Source of the DNA: Eutreptiella sp. 'Long Island Sound 2002'
Lineage: Eukaryota > Euglenozoa > Euglenophyceae > Eutreptiales > Eutreptiaceae
Length of the DNA: 64,000 nucleotides
Reading direction: 5' to 3'
Assembly (NCBI GenBank): GCA_964036045.1
Contig: OZ038381.1
Coordinates: 122,519,708 to 122,583,707, forward strand
How positions within the stretch are numbered: position 1 is the first letter of the stretch; each line of letters begins with the position of its first letter. This document shows positions 44,918 to 56,079 of the stretch, piece after piece. The notes beneath the pieces are model-generated. The model did no database searches. It saw nothing but the letters and a program-made list of their open reading frames with translations, and was not told the DNA's origin. The position numbers and the translations under genes are program-made.

Positions 44918-47900
44918 GATATGATCATGGGGTATGACTTCATGGTGGCAAACGCCATTGGAGCCCTTCCCCATCGTGCAACTCTGGTCCGGGAGGATGA
45001 TGAATGCCTCACATGGCTGTCCACGGACTATGCATGCGGATCATCCCAATGGAGTACTGAGGAAGAGGATCGGATCGTCCGAGCGGTGCAAGCTGTGGGT
45101 GCCAAGTCCAGAGGAGACCGTGGAGTTCAGCTCACGGAGTATGGAATGGCGCCGCAAGTGTACCCCAGGATGATTCATACGCTGGGAGCTGAAGCGCCCG
45201 AGACGGACGTCTTCGCTTCCCGGGTTGCCCCACTTTTGCGGAAGTGTAGGAGGCATTGGCATCGAGGAGACTCAGCCTGGCACAGGCATTGGGGTTTGAA
45301 GGAGTGGGGACCCATGTATTGGCATGGCTCCCTGGACAATACCAGACGTACGGTGGAGAAGATCATCGCGGATAGGGCGAAGGGGATCCTGGTCATAACC
45401 GGCATAGGATCCACCCCATGTCCGCTGGAGGGTCTCAAGTCGACGCTAGACTCCATCACCCTGAACGAGATGTCATTCGGGCCGGAGGAGGAGTTGTTCA
45501 TCGACGCCAAGGGTGTATCAATGCCCTCCCCGGGTCAAGCGTGGGGTACCAAGGCTTTCCTGGTGGATGGGGCGCAAGCCCAGCCCACGGGTGATGAAGC
45601 ATTCATCCGTAGGGTGAAGGCGGTGCCCATGAAGGTCATGTTTGAGCCCAAGGAGGGGACGGCTCAGCCAATTGATGGCATTGACGTCCTGTCCCACGCC
45701 GAGATCGACGAGGTCGTCAACTACATGCGGATGGGGATGCACGACCGTGTGGCAGCCAAGAAGAGGCGGGCCATGGTCACATCTCCGCATTGGTGGGATG
45801 ACAAGATGTTGGCCACCGGCAAGTACGAGAAGGACGAGTTCGTGGCGAGGGTCATGGATCACATCGCGGACCAATACGATGGTCCGGTTGGGTCGGACCC
45901 ACCAACATGGGATTTTCCAAGAATGGGTGCCGATAGCGACAGTCACCAGCCCGAGGCCGCAAATTTCCGAGGATTATCGGTGGGAAGAGCTCCCCATGAC
46001 GATGAAGACGGCATATCGGACGAGGAGAAGTCGGAATCGGACCCAGAAGAGGCCTATACCGCAGTGCGGTCGGTTGTGTCTATACGGAAGCAAGCGGCTG
46101 AAGAGGCCCAGGAGAACCCGAAGGTCGCCGAGCTGAAGGAGAGGCTGATCAAGGCCTATCCGCGGCTATTCAGTGGCGTCGCCAACAAGAACCCTCCAGA
46201 TCGCGGGAGGTTTGGTACAGCGAAGATCAAGCTGAAGCCGAACCTGAAGCTCTATCGTCATCGGGAGTACCAACTTCAGGGCGATCGGGCCGAGGCCATG
46301 AAGAAGCTGTTGGCTGAGTTCATTGAGCGGGGATGGATCGAACCCTCCGACAGTGAGTGGGCCAGCCCAGCCTTCATCGTGCCCAAGAAGGAGAAGGGCG
46401 AGTGGAGGTTGGTGGTTGATTACAGAGGTTTGAACGAGCAGACCGAGCACGACTCGTACTCGCTTCCCCTGATCGACTCCATCCTCCAAAAGCAACAGAA
46501 AAAGCGGATTTTCACGGTGTTGGACCTGAAACACCGTTACCACCAGATGCCGCTACACCCGGACTCCAGGCCCTGCACAGCGATGTCGACGCCGCTGGGG
46601 CCCATGCAGTGGAAAGTGGTGCCTATGGGTGCCAAGAATGGCAACGTCGCTTTCCAGCGCATGATGGAGGACCTACTCGGTCCTGTCCGGGACTGTGCCG
46701 ATCCCTTCGTGGATGACATCATCATCGGGTCCGGCACGGAAGACATGACTGAGGACGAGCTCATCGACGCGCATGAGAAGGATCTGCGCCGAGTGCTCAG
46801 CGAGTTGGACAAGCACAACATGGTGTGCAAGCCCACCAAAGCCTCACTCTTTGTGAAGGAAGTGGAGTTTGCGGGTCACGTGGTTGGTCACGGGCAGCGC
46901 CGTCCCATGCCTGGGAAGCTGTCGTCCCTACACCACTGGGAGAAGCCCCAGACCATCAGCGAACTCCGGTCCTTCATGGGGTTCTGCAATTACTATTCTG
47001 GCTACGTCCGGATGTATGCAGAACTCTCGGGGCCGCTGCACAAGATGCTGCAGGTGGGGAAGTTCGATGGCCGGAAGGGGAGCAAGAAGAAGCTTGCCTG
47101 GACCCCTGAGGCTGAAGATGCGTTCAACAGCCTGAAGGAGCGACTCCTGGGGCAGTTGGGGCTGTTCCTGGTGGACCCGGACAAGGGATTCGTGCTACGG
47201 ACAGACGCTTCGGACTATGCCGTGGGGGCAGTCCTCGAGCAAGTCCGGGACGACGGGACTCATGTTCCCGTGGCTTTTTGGAGCAGGATCCTGGCCGAGG
47301 GCCAACGCCGAACATGGACCGCGAGGGAGAAGGATCCATACGCCATTGTATGTGCGCTCAGGAGGTGGTCTGGCCACATCAGACTGCAGCCGGTGGTGGT
47401 TTGCACGGACCACCAGTCCCTACAGAGCTGGCACAAGGAGCATGTCGACACCCCCTCAGGACCAGCGGCTAGAAGGGCCCGATGGCACGAGACGTTCGCC
47501 AAGTTCGACCTCAGCGTCGTGTACGTCCCGGGGAAGGACAACACTGTGGCAGATTGCCTCAGTCGGTGGGCCTATCCCGCGGGCAAGGCTTGGATGAACA
47601 TATCCAGCCATGGAGACGCCGAGGAGACCGAGGAGGCCAAGCGCATCATCGAGATGGAGAAGGTCATGGAGCAAGAGGGGGTTAAGTGCTTTGTAGTGAT
47701 GGCAAACCGTACGGACCTGGCCAAGTTCCGGGGTGCCCGCGTCCAAGCTGTTCGAGAGGAGACCCTCGAGCAATGGATGGTGGCCCCTGTTGAGCTAGTC
47801 AGGTCGGTGCTCACAGAGGACTGGTCGGATGACTATGCGGCATCCGAGCACTGGAGCAAGTACTGGAATACCGTGAGCGCCCCGTCGGACGACGAATGGC

Positions 47901-48574
47901 CCGAGGGCTTGACCGAGGATGGCGACAAGTTGTTCCTCAAGGACAAGCTGCTGGTGCCCGAAAACCGAGTGAAGGAACTCATCGACCATTGGCACAACGC
48001 CCAGCTCATGCACCCTGGCCGAGCCAAGATGCAGCAGGACCTGGAGTGGCGTTTCAAGTTCCCTCCGGGGTACTACGCCATCCTGGATAAGTACTGCAGC
48101 GACTGTGCCGTGTGTCGGGCCACGAAGAGCCCCAACCATTCCAAAGCGGGCAACCCGGTGTATACGGCTATACCGGAGGCCCCTATGCGGTCCGTGGCCA
48201 TGGATGTGTTCGCCATGCCTGAGGTCACCGTGGAAGGAGAGACCTACGACCGTGTCATCCTGGCGGTGGACAGGCACAGCGGGTATATCGTGGCAGTCTG
48301 GGGCAAGAAGTCCAAGAAGAAGGACAAGAAGGACAAGCATGGAGTGGGGCTGCAAGCCAAGACCGTCGCTAATGCCATGATCAGGCATTGGCTGACGATT
48401 TTCGATGTCCCGGCTGTCATCTGCAGCGGTCGGGGCAGTCAATTCGTGGGGACGTGGTTCAAGACGATGTGCAAGCACAGGGGCATTCGGCACGCCAAGA
48501 CCGTGGCGTACCACAGCCGGTCGAATGGCCGAGCTGAGGTGGCCGGGCGGCAGATGTTCGAGAAGTTCCGCTAG
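44918..48574 (+). pseudogene. pol: Chromovirus reverse transcriptase, RNase H and integrase core
   Basis: A frame of about 1,219 codons in phase with protease. RT (about 46,150-46,900) shows EPSDSEWASPAFIVPKK, WRLVVDYRGLNEQT, FTVLDLKHRYHQMPLHP and the catalytic F-V-D-D at 46,706-46,717. RNase H (about 47,180-47,570) has FVLRTDASDYAVGAVLEQ, an A-R-E-K-D segment and CTDHQSL. Integrase has a His-His-Cys-Cys finger (W-H-N-A-Q-L-M-H-P-G-R ... C-S-D-C-A-V-C, about 47,985-48,120) and a core with M-D-V-F. The second catalytic Asp is replaced: S-G-R-G-S-Q-F has Gly (GGT 48,428-48,430) where S-D-R-G-S-Q-F is usual. The Glu site (R-A-E-V-A-G-R-Q) is present. TAG 48,572-48,574 cuts the integrase. Confidence 0.88.
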
Positions 48575-49348
48575 CTGCACATCGACGAACCGGGCTGGAA
48601 CTGGTACAATTCGCTGTGGAGAGTGCTCCAAGCGTACCATGACCTTCCAGGACCCACTGGACTGTCGCCCCATCGCATCCTGTTCCTACGGGATCGACTG
48701 TCACGCACTTTCCCGTGGTTGAACCATGGCAAAGTGGCCCGGGATGCGAACGCTATGATGGCTGAGGCGGACGACACGGCGGCCAAGGTGTGCAAGGCAC
48801 TTCAGGATGAGCATGACAAGAGGGCCAAGTACTTCAAGCAGGGAAAGGTCCAGAAGTATGCTCTCGAAGACACCGTGTGGGTGGAGCGGCACCACAAGGA
48901 TGTCCTGTCCAGGCATGGGCAGGCATCTTGGTATGTGCCGGGGGTAATCGTGCGAAAGGTCGGGCAGGATGTGTATGCGGTTCGTGTGGGGGACAACAAG
49001 ATCCTGGACCGCGACCATACCCAGCTTCGTCCCCGAGCACCAGACCCCAGCGGACGTCCCGTCACCTTCGAGTTCACGGCCGGCGATGTGGACTCGGACG
49101 ACGAGGGTGAGGACGACGACTTCACCGCCGAGAAGATCCTGGCGGACAAGCCGGACCCGGGGACGCCTGGGGGTAGGCTTTATAAAGTCCGTTGGAAGGG
49201 TTTCGCCGCATCCAGGGACTCGTGGGAGCCTCCGAGCAGTTTTGTGCCGAGGTACACCACGGTCTGGATGGACTACCTGAAGAAAAAGAATATTTCTTTG
49301 GATGTTAAGGACGTGTTGGTCCACTTGGTAGCTGCTGTAGCACCATAA
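48575..49348 (+). pseudogene. pol: Chromovirus integrase C-terminus with chromodomain
   Basis: In phase after the TAG: L-H-I-D-E-P-G-W-N-W, then GLSPHRILFLRD and a DNA-binding beta-barrel region (VWVERHHKDVLSRHGQ). The acidic linker DSDDEGEDDDF leads into a chromodomain: YKVRWKGFAASRDSWEPP (about 49,180-49,240), with the aromatic residues expected of the methyl-lysine cage. Chromodomains of chromoviruses direct integration to heterochromatin marks. The frame ends at TAA 49,346-49,348, a normal terminus. No frameshift occurs from gag to here. Confidence 0.85.
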
Positions 49349-49740
49349 TGGATCCTCCTTGGCATTTTGTTTGTTTCTGTGATTGGGGAGACAAGTGAGG
49401 GCGTTCATCCGGGGATTTTTCGGCCTTGATTGGCCATATACCCCCTTCACTCAATCTCCACATATATATTTCATTGTGGTATACTTATTTAGGTCGACCG
49501 ACGACGTTTTTCTATCTTTGATCCCTTGGTCCATGTTGTAGATCAAGAGGAGACCGGATATGGCGTAGGGCGCTGAGTATCAGTGTCCTCACCCCTCCCT
49601 TGGGGCATGGGGGACGCTTACGACGTGTGTGGGGCCTCCATGTGTCCTTGGGACATGGGGGGGGGGGTTGGAGCCCATTGGGGTCCTCGCATCCTCTCTT
49701 CAATGACATCCGAGCGGTAACAACGCTCTGAGAAGGGGGG
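49349..49740 (+). other. 3' noncoding part and polypurine tract
   Basis: About 380 bases without ORFs of note, ending in AGAAGGGGGG at 49,731-49,740 directly before the 3' LTR. This is the expected polypurine tract that primes plus-strand DNA synthesis. Confidence 0.75.
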
Positions 49741-52072
49741 TGAAGCCGGTTCGGACCCCCGTGGCCATCTTGGGGTCACTTGGGGTGTGTATCTATGTGC
49801 CGGCAAGCCGCCATTGGCCGATATCATACTCTATGATAGTGTGATAGGTTTCGCCATTCCGGCTATGAGTGGCCATATTCAGTACCGAGGCGCCGCCAGC
49901 TGAGATTTATATATCAGAATATCAGGAATCAACAGGGTTTTATTATCATGATGTTTCCGTAATCGTTCAGCCTTTCGTTTTGATGGTCAAGGTATCGGCG
50001 ACCGTCAGTTGGCTCGCGATTTTGCGTTAACCGATTGGTTAACTGTTATTTCCAGATATTTTGGCGGATACTCCGTTGAAGGGTCAGATTTCATCAGCGA
50101 AGGGTTCGTTGCTTCCGCAACTTTCTAAATAAGCACCCGAACTTTTAATCTGAATTTTTCGCGATGTCGAAATCGGATTTTCGACTTCGACATTGCCGCA
50201 CTTGATTTTGTCTTCTTGGAGTGGTCATACTCTTTTCCCTATGCCCGAATCAGGTTTCCCTTATACTTGCCACCCATTTGACTTGGACATATAAGGGAAA
50301 CAAAAGTGAATCGTGGGACCACTTTGAAGGGCCATATCTACGGGCGAGTGTGAGGCAAAAGAATAAGAAAGGTTGCGTTGCCAGCACCTTGGTCTCAACT
50401 TAATTTAGAAAGCATCAAACGCCTTTGGTGTGTACACATGCCTGGTGTAGCAAGGGATAATGGTCAAGGGGGTATAAAGTGATATATAACTCTTGGACCG
50501 TGCAACCGAATATTTTAATGCGACTTTCGAGTGTACCGCATGAGTGTTGGGGTTGCATAGATACTTTTCTTGGGTTCCTACGCATTTTTAACGTGAAGTT
50601 ATGTCCACGGAGGGACATGGCATATCATGGTGGGAGCCACTTTTGAGGGTATGTTTTATATGCATGGTATATGTCTTGATATGCTCACGCCCATGTTATA
50701 TATCTTCTTGTGGCCGGAGAGATGGGGAGCCACACGTGACAAGGGCCTTGCCCATGTCCTAATTGTGGAATTCAAAGCGCTAGACCAAGTCTACCGCGTA
50801 TGTATTGCTCATGGTATGTTTGACAAAGAGATCCATGGGTGCACTCCCATTTTCATGGGGCATGTAGATATTAGTGGCGAAGGTATCCCCATGCGCCCGA
50901 TTGGGGATCCAAGTGGGGGAATTGTTCGCAAATGGTTCGAATCATTTGTGTATTGAACCATGAGCGGATATCATGGGTGAGCATAGAGATATACTATCAT
51001 GACAACTTTGTATTTGGACATATTTTCATGTTTTTGACCTCAATGTTTGCTCGCTTTTGTGTTTTATGTGCTCAACTGGTCGGCTAACAGTAAAGTGCCT
51101 AGAGATCCGTGAACTATGGTATGTTGCTTAGGTGTTGGCATATGCTTCGGTGTTGCACCTCACCATATGCCGGATCAAGTGGTCACTTTGGCTTGGCACA
51201 CAGGGCCTCACAAAATTAGGTCTCAAACTCATGAGCTAACTTGTGAAGCATGCCATGTACATAACCGGAGAGATTTTGGGGCCAATGATGGAATATTCTG
51301 GGGCATGGACCTTTGGTCTATATCACCCTTGTATACTACTTTCTGGTTTGACACATGCATGGAGCATTTGGATATTTGCCGTATGCATTTTTGAGTATAT
51401 AATTGAATTTTGGGCACTATGGTGTGATTGGCCTGATTTTGCTACGTTATGAGGTCATCGTCATGGGACAGTTCTCCAAGCCCATTCGACTCCAAGTCCA
51501 ACCAAGTTTATGTCAGGGTAGGGCATGGTCCTGAGTGCCACTCTAGGCCATGACACGCCACCTTCCCTATTGGGCTAGGATTTAGAGGCTTGGGAGTGAA
51601 CACATTTTTGGGGTTTATGTAGTGACTTGTGACACATGGCATTTAGCCATCTTATTTGATTGGGTTCAGGGCATCATGTTGTTGAGTCAAGGGAAGGTCT
51701 TGAGTCCAGGGAATGAGGGGTCTATGGCTGTGAATGTGTACGTTTCAACTTTCCCCCAGCTTTGCTTTATTTGTGTTCATATGCCAATTTCAGGGCTTTC
51801 TTCTTTGGTGCAATTCTTGTACATGCCCGCCATCGTGAGACCGTCGATGTGCTGAACGAAAGCCCGCCATTTGGATTGGATTGTGGATTGGGTTATTGCT
51901 GTATTTGTGGGATCTGGTTGCTGTTTCAGTGTTGAAGGAGGATTTTATTTTCTATATTTGTGGATTTGGACCCTGGAAATTGAAGAATGCAATCGTTGAT
52001 CCGGAGTAAATCAGCAGGGGTTACAGGCGGAAGGGGCACAGCGGGGGCCGGTCCTGGTAGGGACCTTCTTTA
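49741..52072 (+). repeat. 3' LTR
   Basis: 2,332 bases from TGAAGCCGGTTCGG to GGGACCTTCTTTA. Differences from the 5' LTR are scattered and include many transversions, a 23-24-base deletion near 49,828, and several one-base indels (for example round 50,652, 51,410 and 51,440). Confidence 0.92.
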
Positions 52073-52076
52073 ATAT
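52073..52076. repeat. Target-site duplication, right copy (ATAT)
   Basis: Matches 38,895-38,898 exactly. Confidence 0.8.
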
Positions 52077-52216
52077 GCGGTAGGCTTTGGAACTCAAGCG
52101 ACACTGATTCAAGCACAACCCAACCAGACGAAGGCCTGTCTTCATACTGGTTGACGGCCGGACCAATGTCCTCACCATGGGAAGACCTGGACTGGCTTGA
52201 AGCCCAAGCGCCCTGA
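52077..52216 (+). pseudogene. Reading frame interrupted by the chromovirus, 3' part
   Basis: Joined in phase to 38,898 this gives C-G-R-L-W-N-S-S-D-T-D, a Ser/Thr/Asp-rich stretch, and W-E-D-L-D-W-L-E-A-Q-A-P before TGA at 52,214-52,216. Joining in the same phase across 13 kb supports a single older coding region. However, the minus strand is open here too (from 52,392 down), so the direction is unproven. No domain is recognised. Confidence 0.4.
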
Positions 52217-53789
52217 AGTTCTTCGTTCATGACATCATCACCCACCTTCCACTTCCGTGCTCTGTCTGCAATACCGGAGACAGTCGCCAACGTGTCAGCA
52301 TTGTATGCTGAACCTAGGCATAAGCAGCTAAAATGCAAACCCAAAGAACAACAACCTTCATTTGAAAGTGCCTCGAGTACATGAGGACACACCGAGACCT
52401 CATCTCCGACCTCAGTGTGTTCATGAACTCAGAGTTGTGTCCCGTACCGCTGCCCAACGTTTGCCCTGCCGTCCACAACGACAGCATGCTTTGAGCGTTT
52501 ATGCGACATCACTCTATCATACTGTAAGGCCCTGTGCTTCCCTAGGGGCCCGCTCTGACATAAACATCAAAGTTGAGTACCCAAAACCAAAAAGAATTGT
52601 ATTCTTGTCAAGCGCAATTTTGGCGCAATTTTGGTTTTTATTGGTGTTTGAGAATCTACCTTTTTTACCCCTTCCACCGGTGATAGGTTGAGGACACTTT
52701 GAAGACATATTTTCTACTTCCCGTCATTGCCGTTTTAGAGGTTCAACACCTCCCAGCACCATGGCAATCCCATCGCAGCAGCATCCCAACAGGCACTGGG
52801 CCTCAACATTGGGACAAGTGAATGCAACTTTGTTGTAAATAACCTCAACCTTGGTGCAACATTCGCAACCTTGAGTGCAACGTTGGCTCAACAATGATGA
52901 CCATTGCAACTTTGATGCAACATTGGCTCAACTTTGGTTTTCTGCAAAGGAGCATACGATAGGTTTATAATTGGAAAAAAACAACCTTAACTCCAACAGA
53001 GCCTGGTTATGGAGATTCAAAGGCAACGGACCTCTCTCTGCGGACTGGGGAGGGGTGTGAGTTTTCCTGAGTTGGTGTTGAGTCACACCATTGGCAATCC
53101 CGGCCAGGCCATTCCTCCCTCCCCGCGGTAAGGGAAGTGTAGAGTGCACACACGGTACGATCGATTTCGAGCTTACAAGCCTCCGAAGATCCCTCCCATT
53201 TGGAGGGTGTCTCAATCCATTCTTTTCTCCCCTTCTCTCCGGTCACCACGCCTACCACGGGTTGTACACACCCAGTCCCCTCACATCCCCATTCGTCGCT
53301 CCCGCTCGCACCGCACTCCAAGCTTGTCTTCCACATGACCCATCAGACTTTGCTTTGGGGTGGCCATCTGTGAGTCTCCCTTGCGAGCCCCCTTTCGATG
53401 TCGCCCATTTCACGCCGTTCCTGCACTGTCGTCTCCCGGTGGCTGCGTACCTGAGGACATGTGGCAATGTGTGAAAAAAACAAAAAAAAAGACCGTTCCC
53501 AAAGGCAGAACACAAATAGCATTGAAATATTTACATTTGCGAGTCGTTCGGTGTCTGACAACCGCTCACACGTGGTGTACCTCCCGACCATTTTCTATTT
53601 CAACTATCTCATCCAACGGCTCTTCGTTATCATCGTCAGCCGGTGCCTTTTGCGTGGGCACTTCTTGTTGGGTGGGGTTGCTCTGTGGAGAGGATAGTGA
53701 GGTGATGAAAGTGGCGGCCATGTTGCATCGATGTTGAGTCCAAGTTGCGGCATGGGGATGTGACATGCATGGTATACAATGCAAATTCA
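52217..53789. other. Mixed-composition region with a CAAC-N-TTG repeat
   Basis: No gene is recognised. Between 52,745 and 52,945 the words CAACATTGG, CAACTTTG, CAACCTTG and CAACGTTGG recur about eight times, giving a small minisatellite; a similar cluster lies at 54,560-54,650. An A-rich stretch occurs near 53,477-53,492. Short frames on both strands (53.1-53.7 kb) have no known domain. Confidence 0.5.
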
Positions 53790-54524
53790 TCAAAATTGAA
53801 CGAAATTTCCACTACGTTGTATTGTTGCCCATACCTTTTTGCTCTTCTCCTTGGGTGCGGTGCGTACCTCCGTGCGGTGCTTTCGGTCTTGGCGCTCTTG
53901 CTCTTTCTTCTTCTCAGCTTCTTTTGCGCGCTTTTGCTCCTCCGCTCTTCTCTTCTCCTTGTCCCTCTCTTTTTCAGCCCTCTTTTCTTGCCTTGCCTTC
54001 TTGTTGGCCTTGTCTTGGGCGATCATGTCCACAATCATCTTCTTTGCCTCCGTGACACCGGCGTCCTCTTCCGCGGGGCGTCGGGCCCTTGTGTCCACCC
54101 CATGGGACGGGGCTTTCTCCTTTTCCTTCTCGGGGTGGCTTGGCCTTTCCTTGGATCCATGCCAAGGGCTCCTTGGTGGGCTTCGTGGGGCCGGCCACGT
54201 TGGCTACCGACGCTTGGAGGGTTTGAGCGTGTGCGTTCGTTTGGGGTTGGACTTGGTTGCTTTGGGGTTGGACTTGAAGTTGCGGGACTTCGGGGAAAGG
54301 CATTTCTTGGGCATGAGGTGGTTGAGGAAATCGTTGGAGTAGTTGAGAAGTTTAGAGTTGTCGGGGTAGGGCAAGTTGTGGGGGTGAGCCTTGAAGCGGG
54401 GTGAACGTGAGGCCGATAAGGCGGGAGGATTGCACGAGGGGGCCCACCACGGAACTTGCTTGGTTCGCGGACCATTGGGCCCATGCCACGGGTTCTTGGG
54501 CTTGGCTTGCGAGTGCCCATACAC
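53790..54524 (-). pseudogene. Lys/Glu-rich coiled-coil protein fragment, one in-frame TAG
   Basis: On the minus strand one frame runs from ATG 54,524 to a stop at 53,790, interrupted only by TAG at 54,204-54,206. The first part is Pro/Lys-rich with N-H-L-M-P-K-K-C-L. The last 80 residues are strongly charged (KKMIVDMIAQDKANKKARQE, then repeated E-K-R-A-E-E-Q-K-R-A-K-E) and would form a long helix, ending with VWATIQRSGNFVQF. Such tails are common in transposon-encoded and other nuclear proteins, but I cannot assign a family. The plus strand also has open frames here, rich in Phe, Leu and Cys, which I treat as the shadow. Confidence 0.35.
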
Positions 54525-54710
54525 CGCTTTTGGTGACGACCACTATGTCACAGACAGTAAAATGGAAGCAACGTTGAAGCAAAGTTGCCTGCAACATTGT
54601 TATCACACTCATGCACTACACAAGGTTGCACTCAACATTGGCTAAAAATTGTCCAAGTAAGGCCATGTGACCCCAAGGAACCCCAAATGGAAAATTGTGG
54701 TACTACCTCG

Positions 54711-55510
54711 TCAAAGAAGGGCCCCTCTTTGCTCGGTCGGTTGGGCCACTACATGTTCCTCAACCTCTCGATTGATCTCCTCTTCTTTCACCCTTGGTTC
54801 TTCTCGCTTGGCTTTTTTGTGCTTCTTGTCCTTCTCCTTCTTCTCCCTCTTCTCCTTCTTCTCTTTCTTGGGGTGGGGATGGTTGGGTTTGGGGAAGAGT
54901 GTGCGGCCCGTGGTCATACACTCCCCTACCGCCTCGATGCTTGGGTACGTGTTTTCAAACCCCCCGGCCTCGGCAATGTCCTGGTTTCACCATCCCTGCA
55001 GTAACAACTCCGAAGCCGGGTCATATAAGTATAATTTGGCTAGTGAACGCGTCCCCCTTTACCACTGCGCGCACCGGCCATGCACACTTTGCCTAATCCG
55101 TACCCCTCGAATGCTCTCAAAATGTAGGCCCACTCCATTGGGCCGGGCGGATAGACTTGTTGGCATTGTGATATTTTGGTGCTGGGCTTGAGCATCTGCC
55201 ACGTGGACAAGTTGGAGGCCGTCAGCGCCTCGGATGTGTACGGGGGTGGAAGTGTTGCCCGATCCATGTCTGTTCTTGCGTTGAGCCTTTTGCACTGATA
55301 CAAGATCCTTTCGAACGATGCCCTAAGGGTGATGTCCGCCAACCAGCGGTAGCCCAAGGACTTGGCGCGGCCACGTACGTTTTCCCACCCGGCAAAAAAC
55401 TTTGAGACACACCGACGCGCTTTACTCCGCATCCGGTCGTGCTCAGGAATGGGAATCTCAGTGACGGCAATGTTGAATGAAAGTTGAACGGCAAGATTGA
55501 CTAAGGCCAA
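54711..55510 (-). pseudogene. Hypothetical protein fragments upstream of the Lys/Glu-rich frame
   Basis: The minus strand 55,510-55,040 encodes 156 residues that look ordered: MRSKARRCVSKFFAGWENV, SLGYRWLADITLRASFERIL and MEWAYILRAFEGYGLGKV. After stops and a frame change, a Lys-rich segment (PKKEKKEKREKKEKDKKHKK) follows at 54,917-54,711. Together with 53.8-54.5 kb these could be exons or pieces of one broken minus-strand gene, but no splice sites could be confirmed and no family is recognised. Confidence 0.3.
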
Positions 55511-55724
55511 TAAACCCCGAAACAGGTGTTGTTATGTCGTTCATGGTTGAAAAACCGGAACGTGTTGAGTGCCTTCAACAGCTCCCGGTCTTGCAAACTA
55601 CAGGCAACCTGCAAATCACACAAATGAGCATTGGAGCAGCTGGCCTTGAGTTTTTGGTTGAGGCGAACGCATTGTTGATCCAGGGTTGAGCCGCAGTTGC
55701 ACCGAAATTGCACCGAAGTTGCAG

Positions 55725-55872
55725 CGCATGCCGCCGAAGCAATGCTGAAGCCCTAGAAACGCCGAACAAACGCCGAGGGAACGCCAAAGCAACGCGGAGG
55801 CAACGTGGAAGCAACGCAGAAGCAACGCTAAGGCAACGCTGAAGCAACGAAGCAACGCCGAAGCACCGCGGA
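55725..55872. repeat. GAAGCAACGC minisatellite
   Basis: About a dozen imperfect units of 11-13 bases (GAAGCAACGC, GAGGCAACGT, AAGGCAACGC and similar) in head-to-tail order. Confidence 0.75.
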
Positions 55873-56079
55873 AGTAATACGAACCAAATGAAGTAATGGG
55901 TAAGAGAGAGGTGCAAATTTACGGCTGGTGGTGCTAAGTTGAATGCAACATAGGAAAAAAAACCAAAACAAATTTGCACAACTCCTCCAGAAAATGGCAG
56001 TTCCGTTTTCCAATGTTGGGTGCAACTTTGTATTTGTGGGGCACCAGGCAGGGAGAGCGCAAAAGGCACCGCAAACAAA

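Larger units (their letters stand above)
38899..52072 (+). mobile_element. Ty3/gypsy chromovirus LTR retrotransposon, complete
   Basis: Two direct LTRs of about 2.35 kb flank an 8.49-kb interior with primer-binding site, gag with zinc knuckle, protease, RT, RNase H, integrase and chromodomain in that order, and a polypurine tract. ATAT is duplicated at the ends. The pol order (RT before integrase) and the C-terminal chromodomain place it among chromoviruses of the Metaviridae. All coding modules share one frame, but stops occur at 41,579, 43,661, 44,279, 44,915 and 48,572. Protease and integrase each lack a usual catalytic residue. The two LTRs differ by scattered substitutions, a 23-24-base gap and several single-base indels, so the insertion is not brand new. 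It interrupts an older reading frame. Confidence 0.93.
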
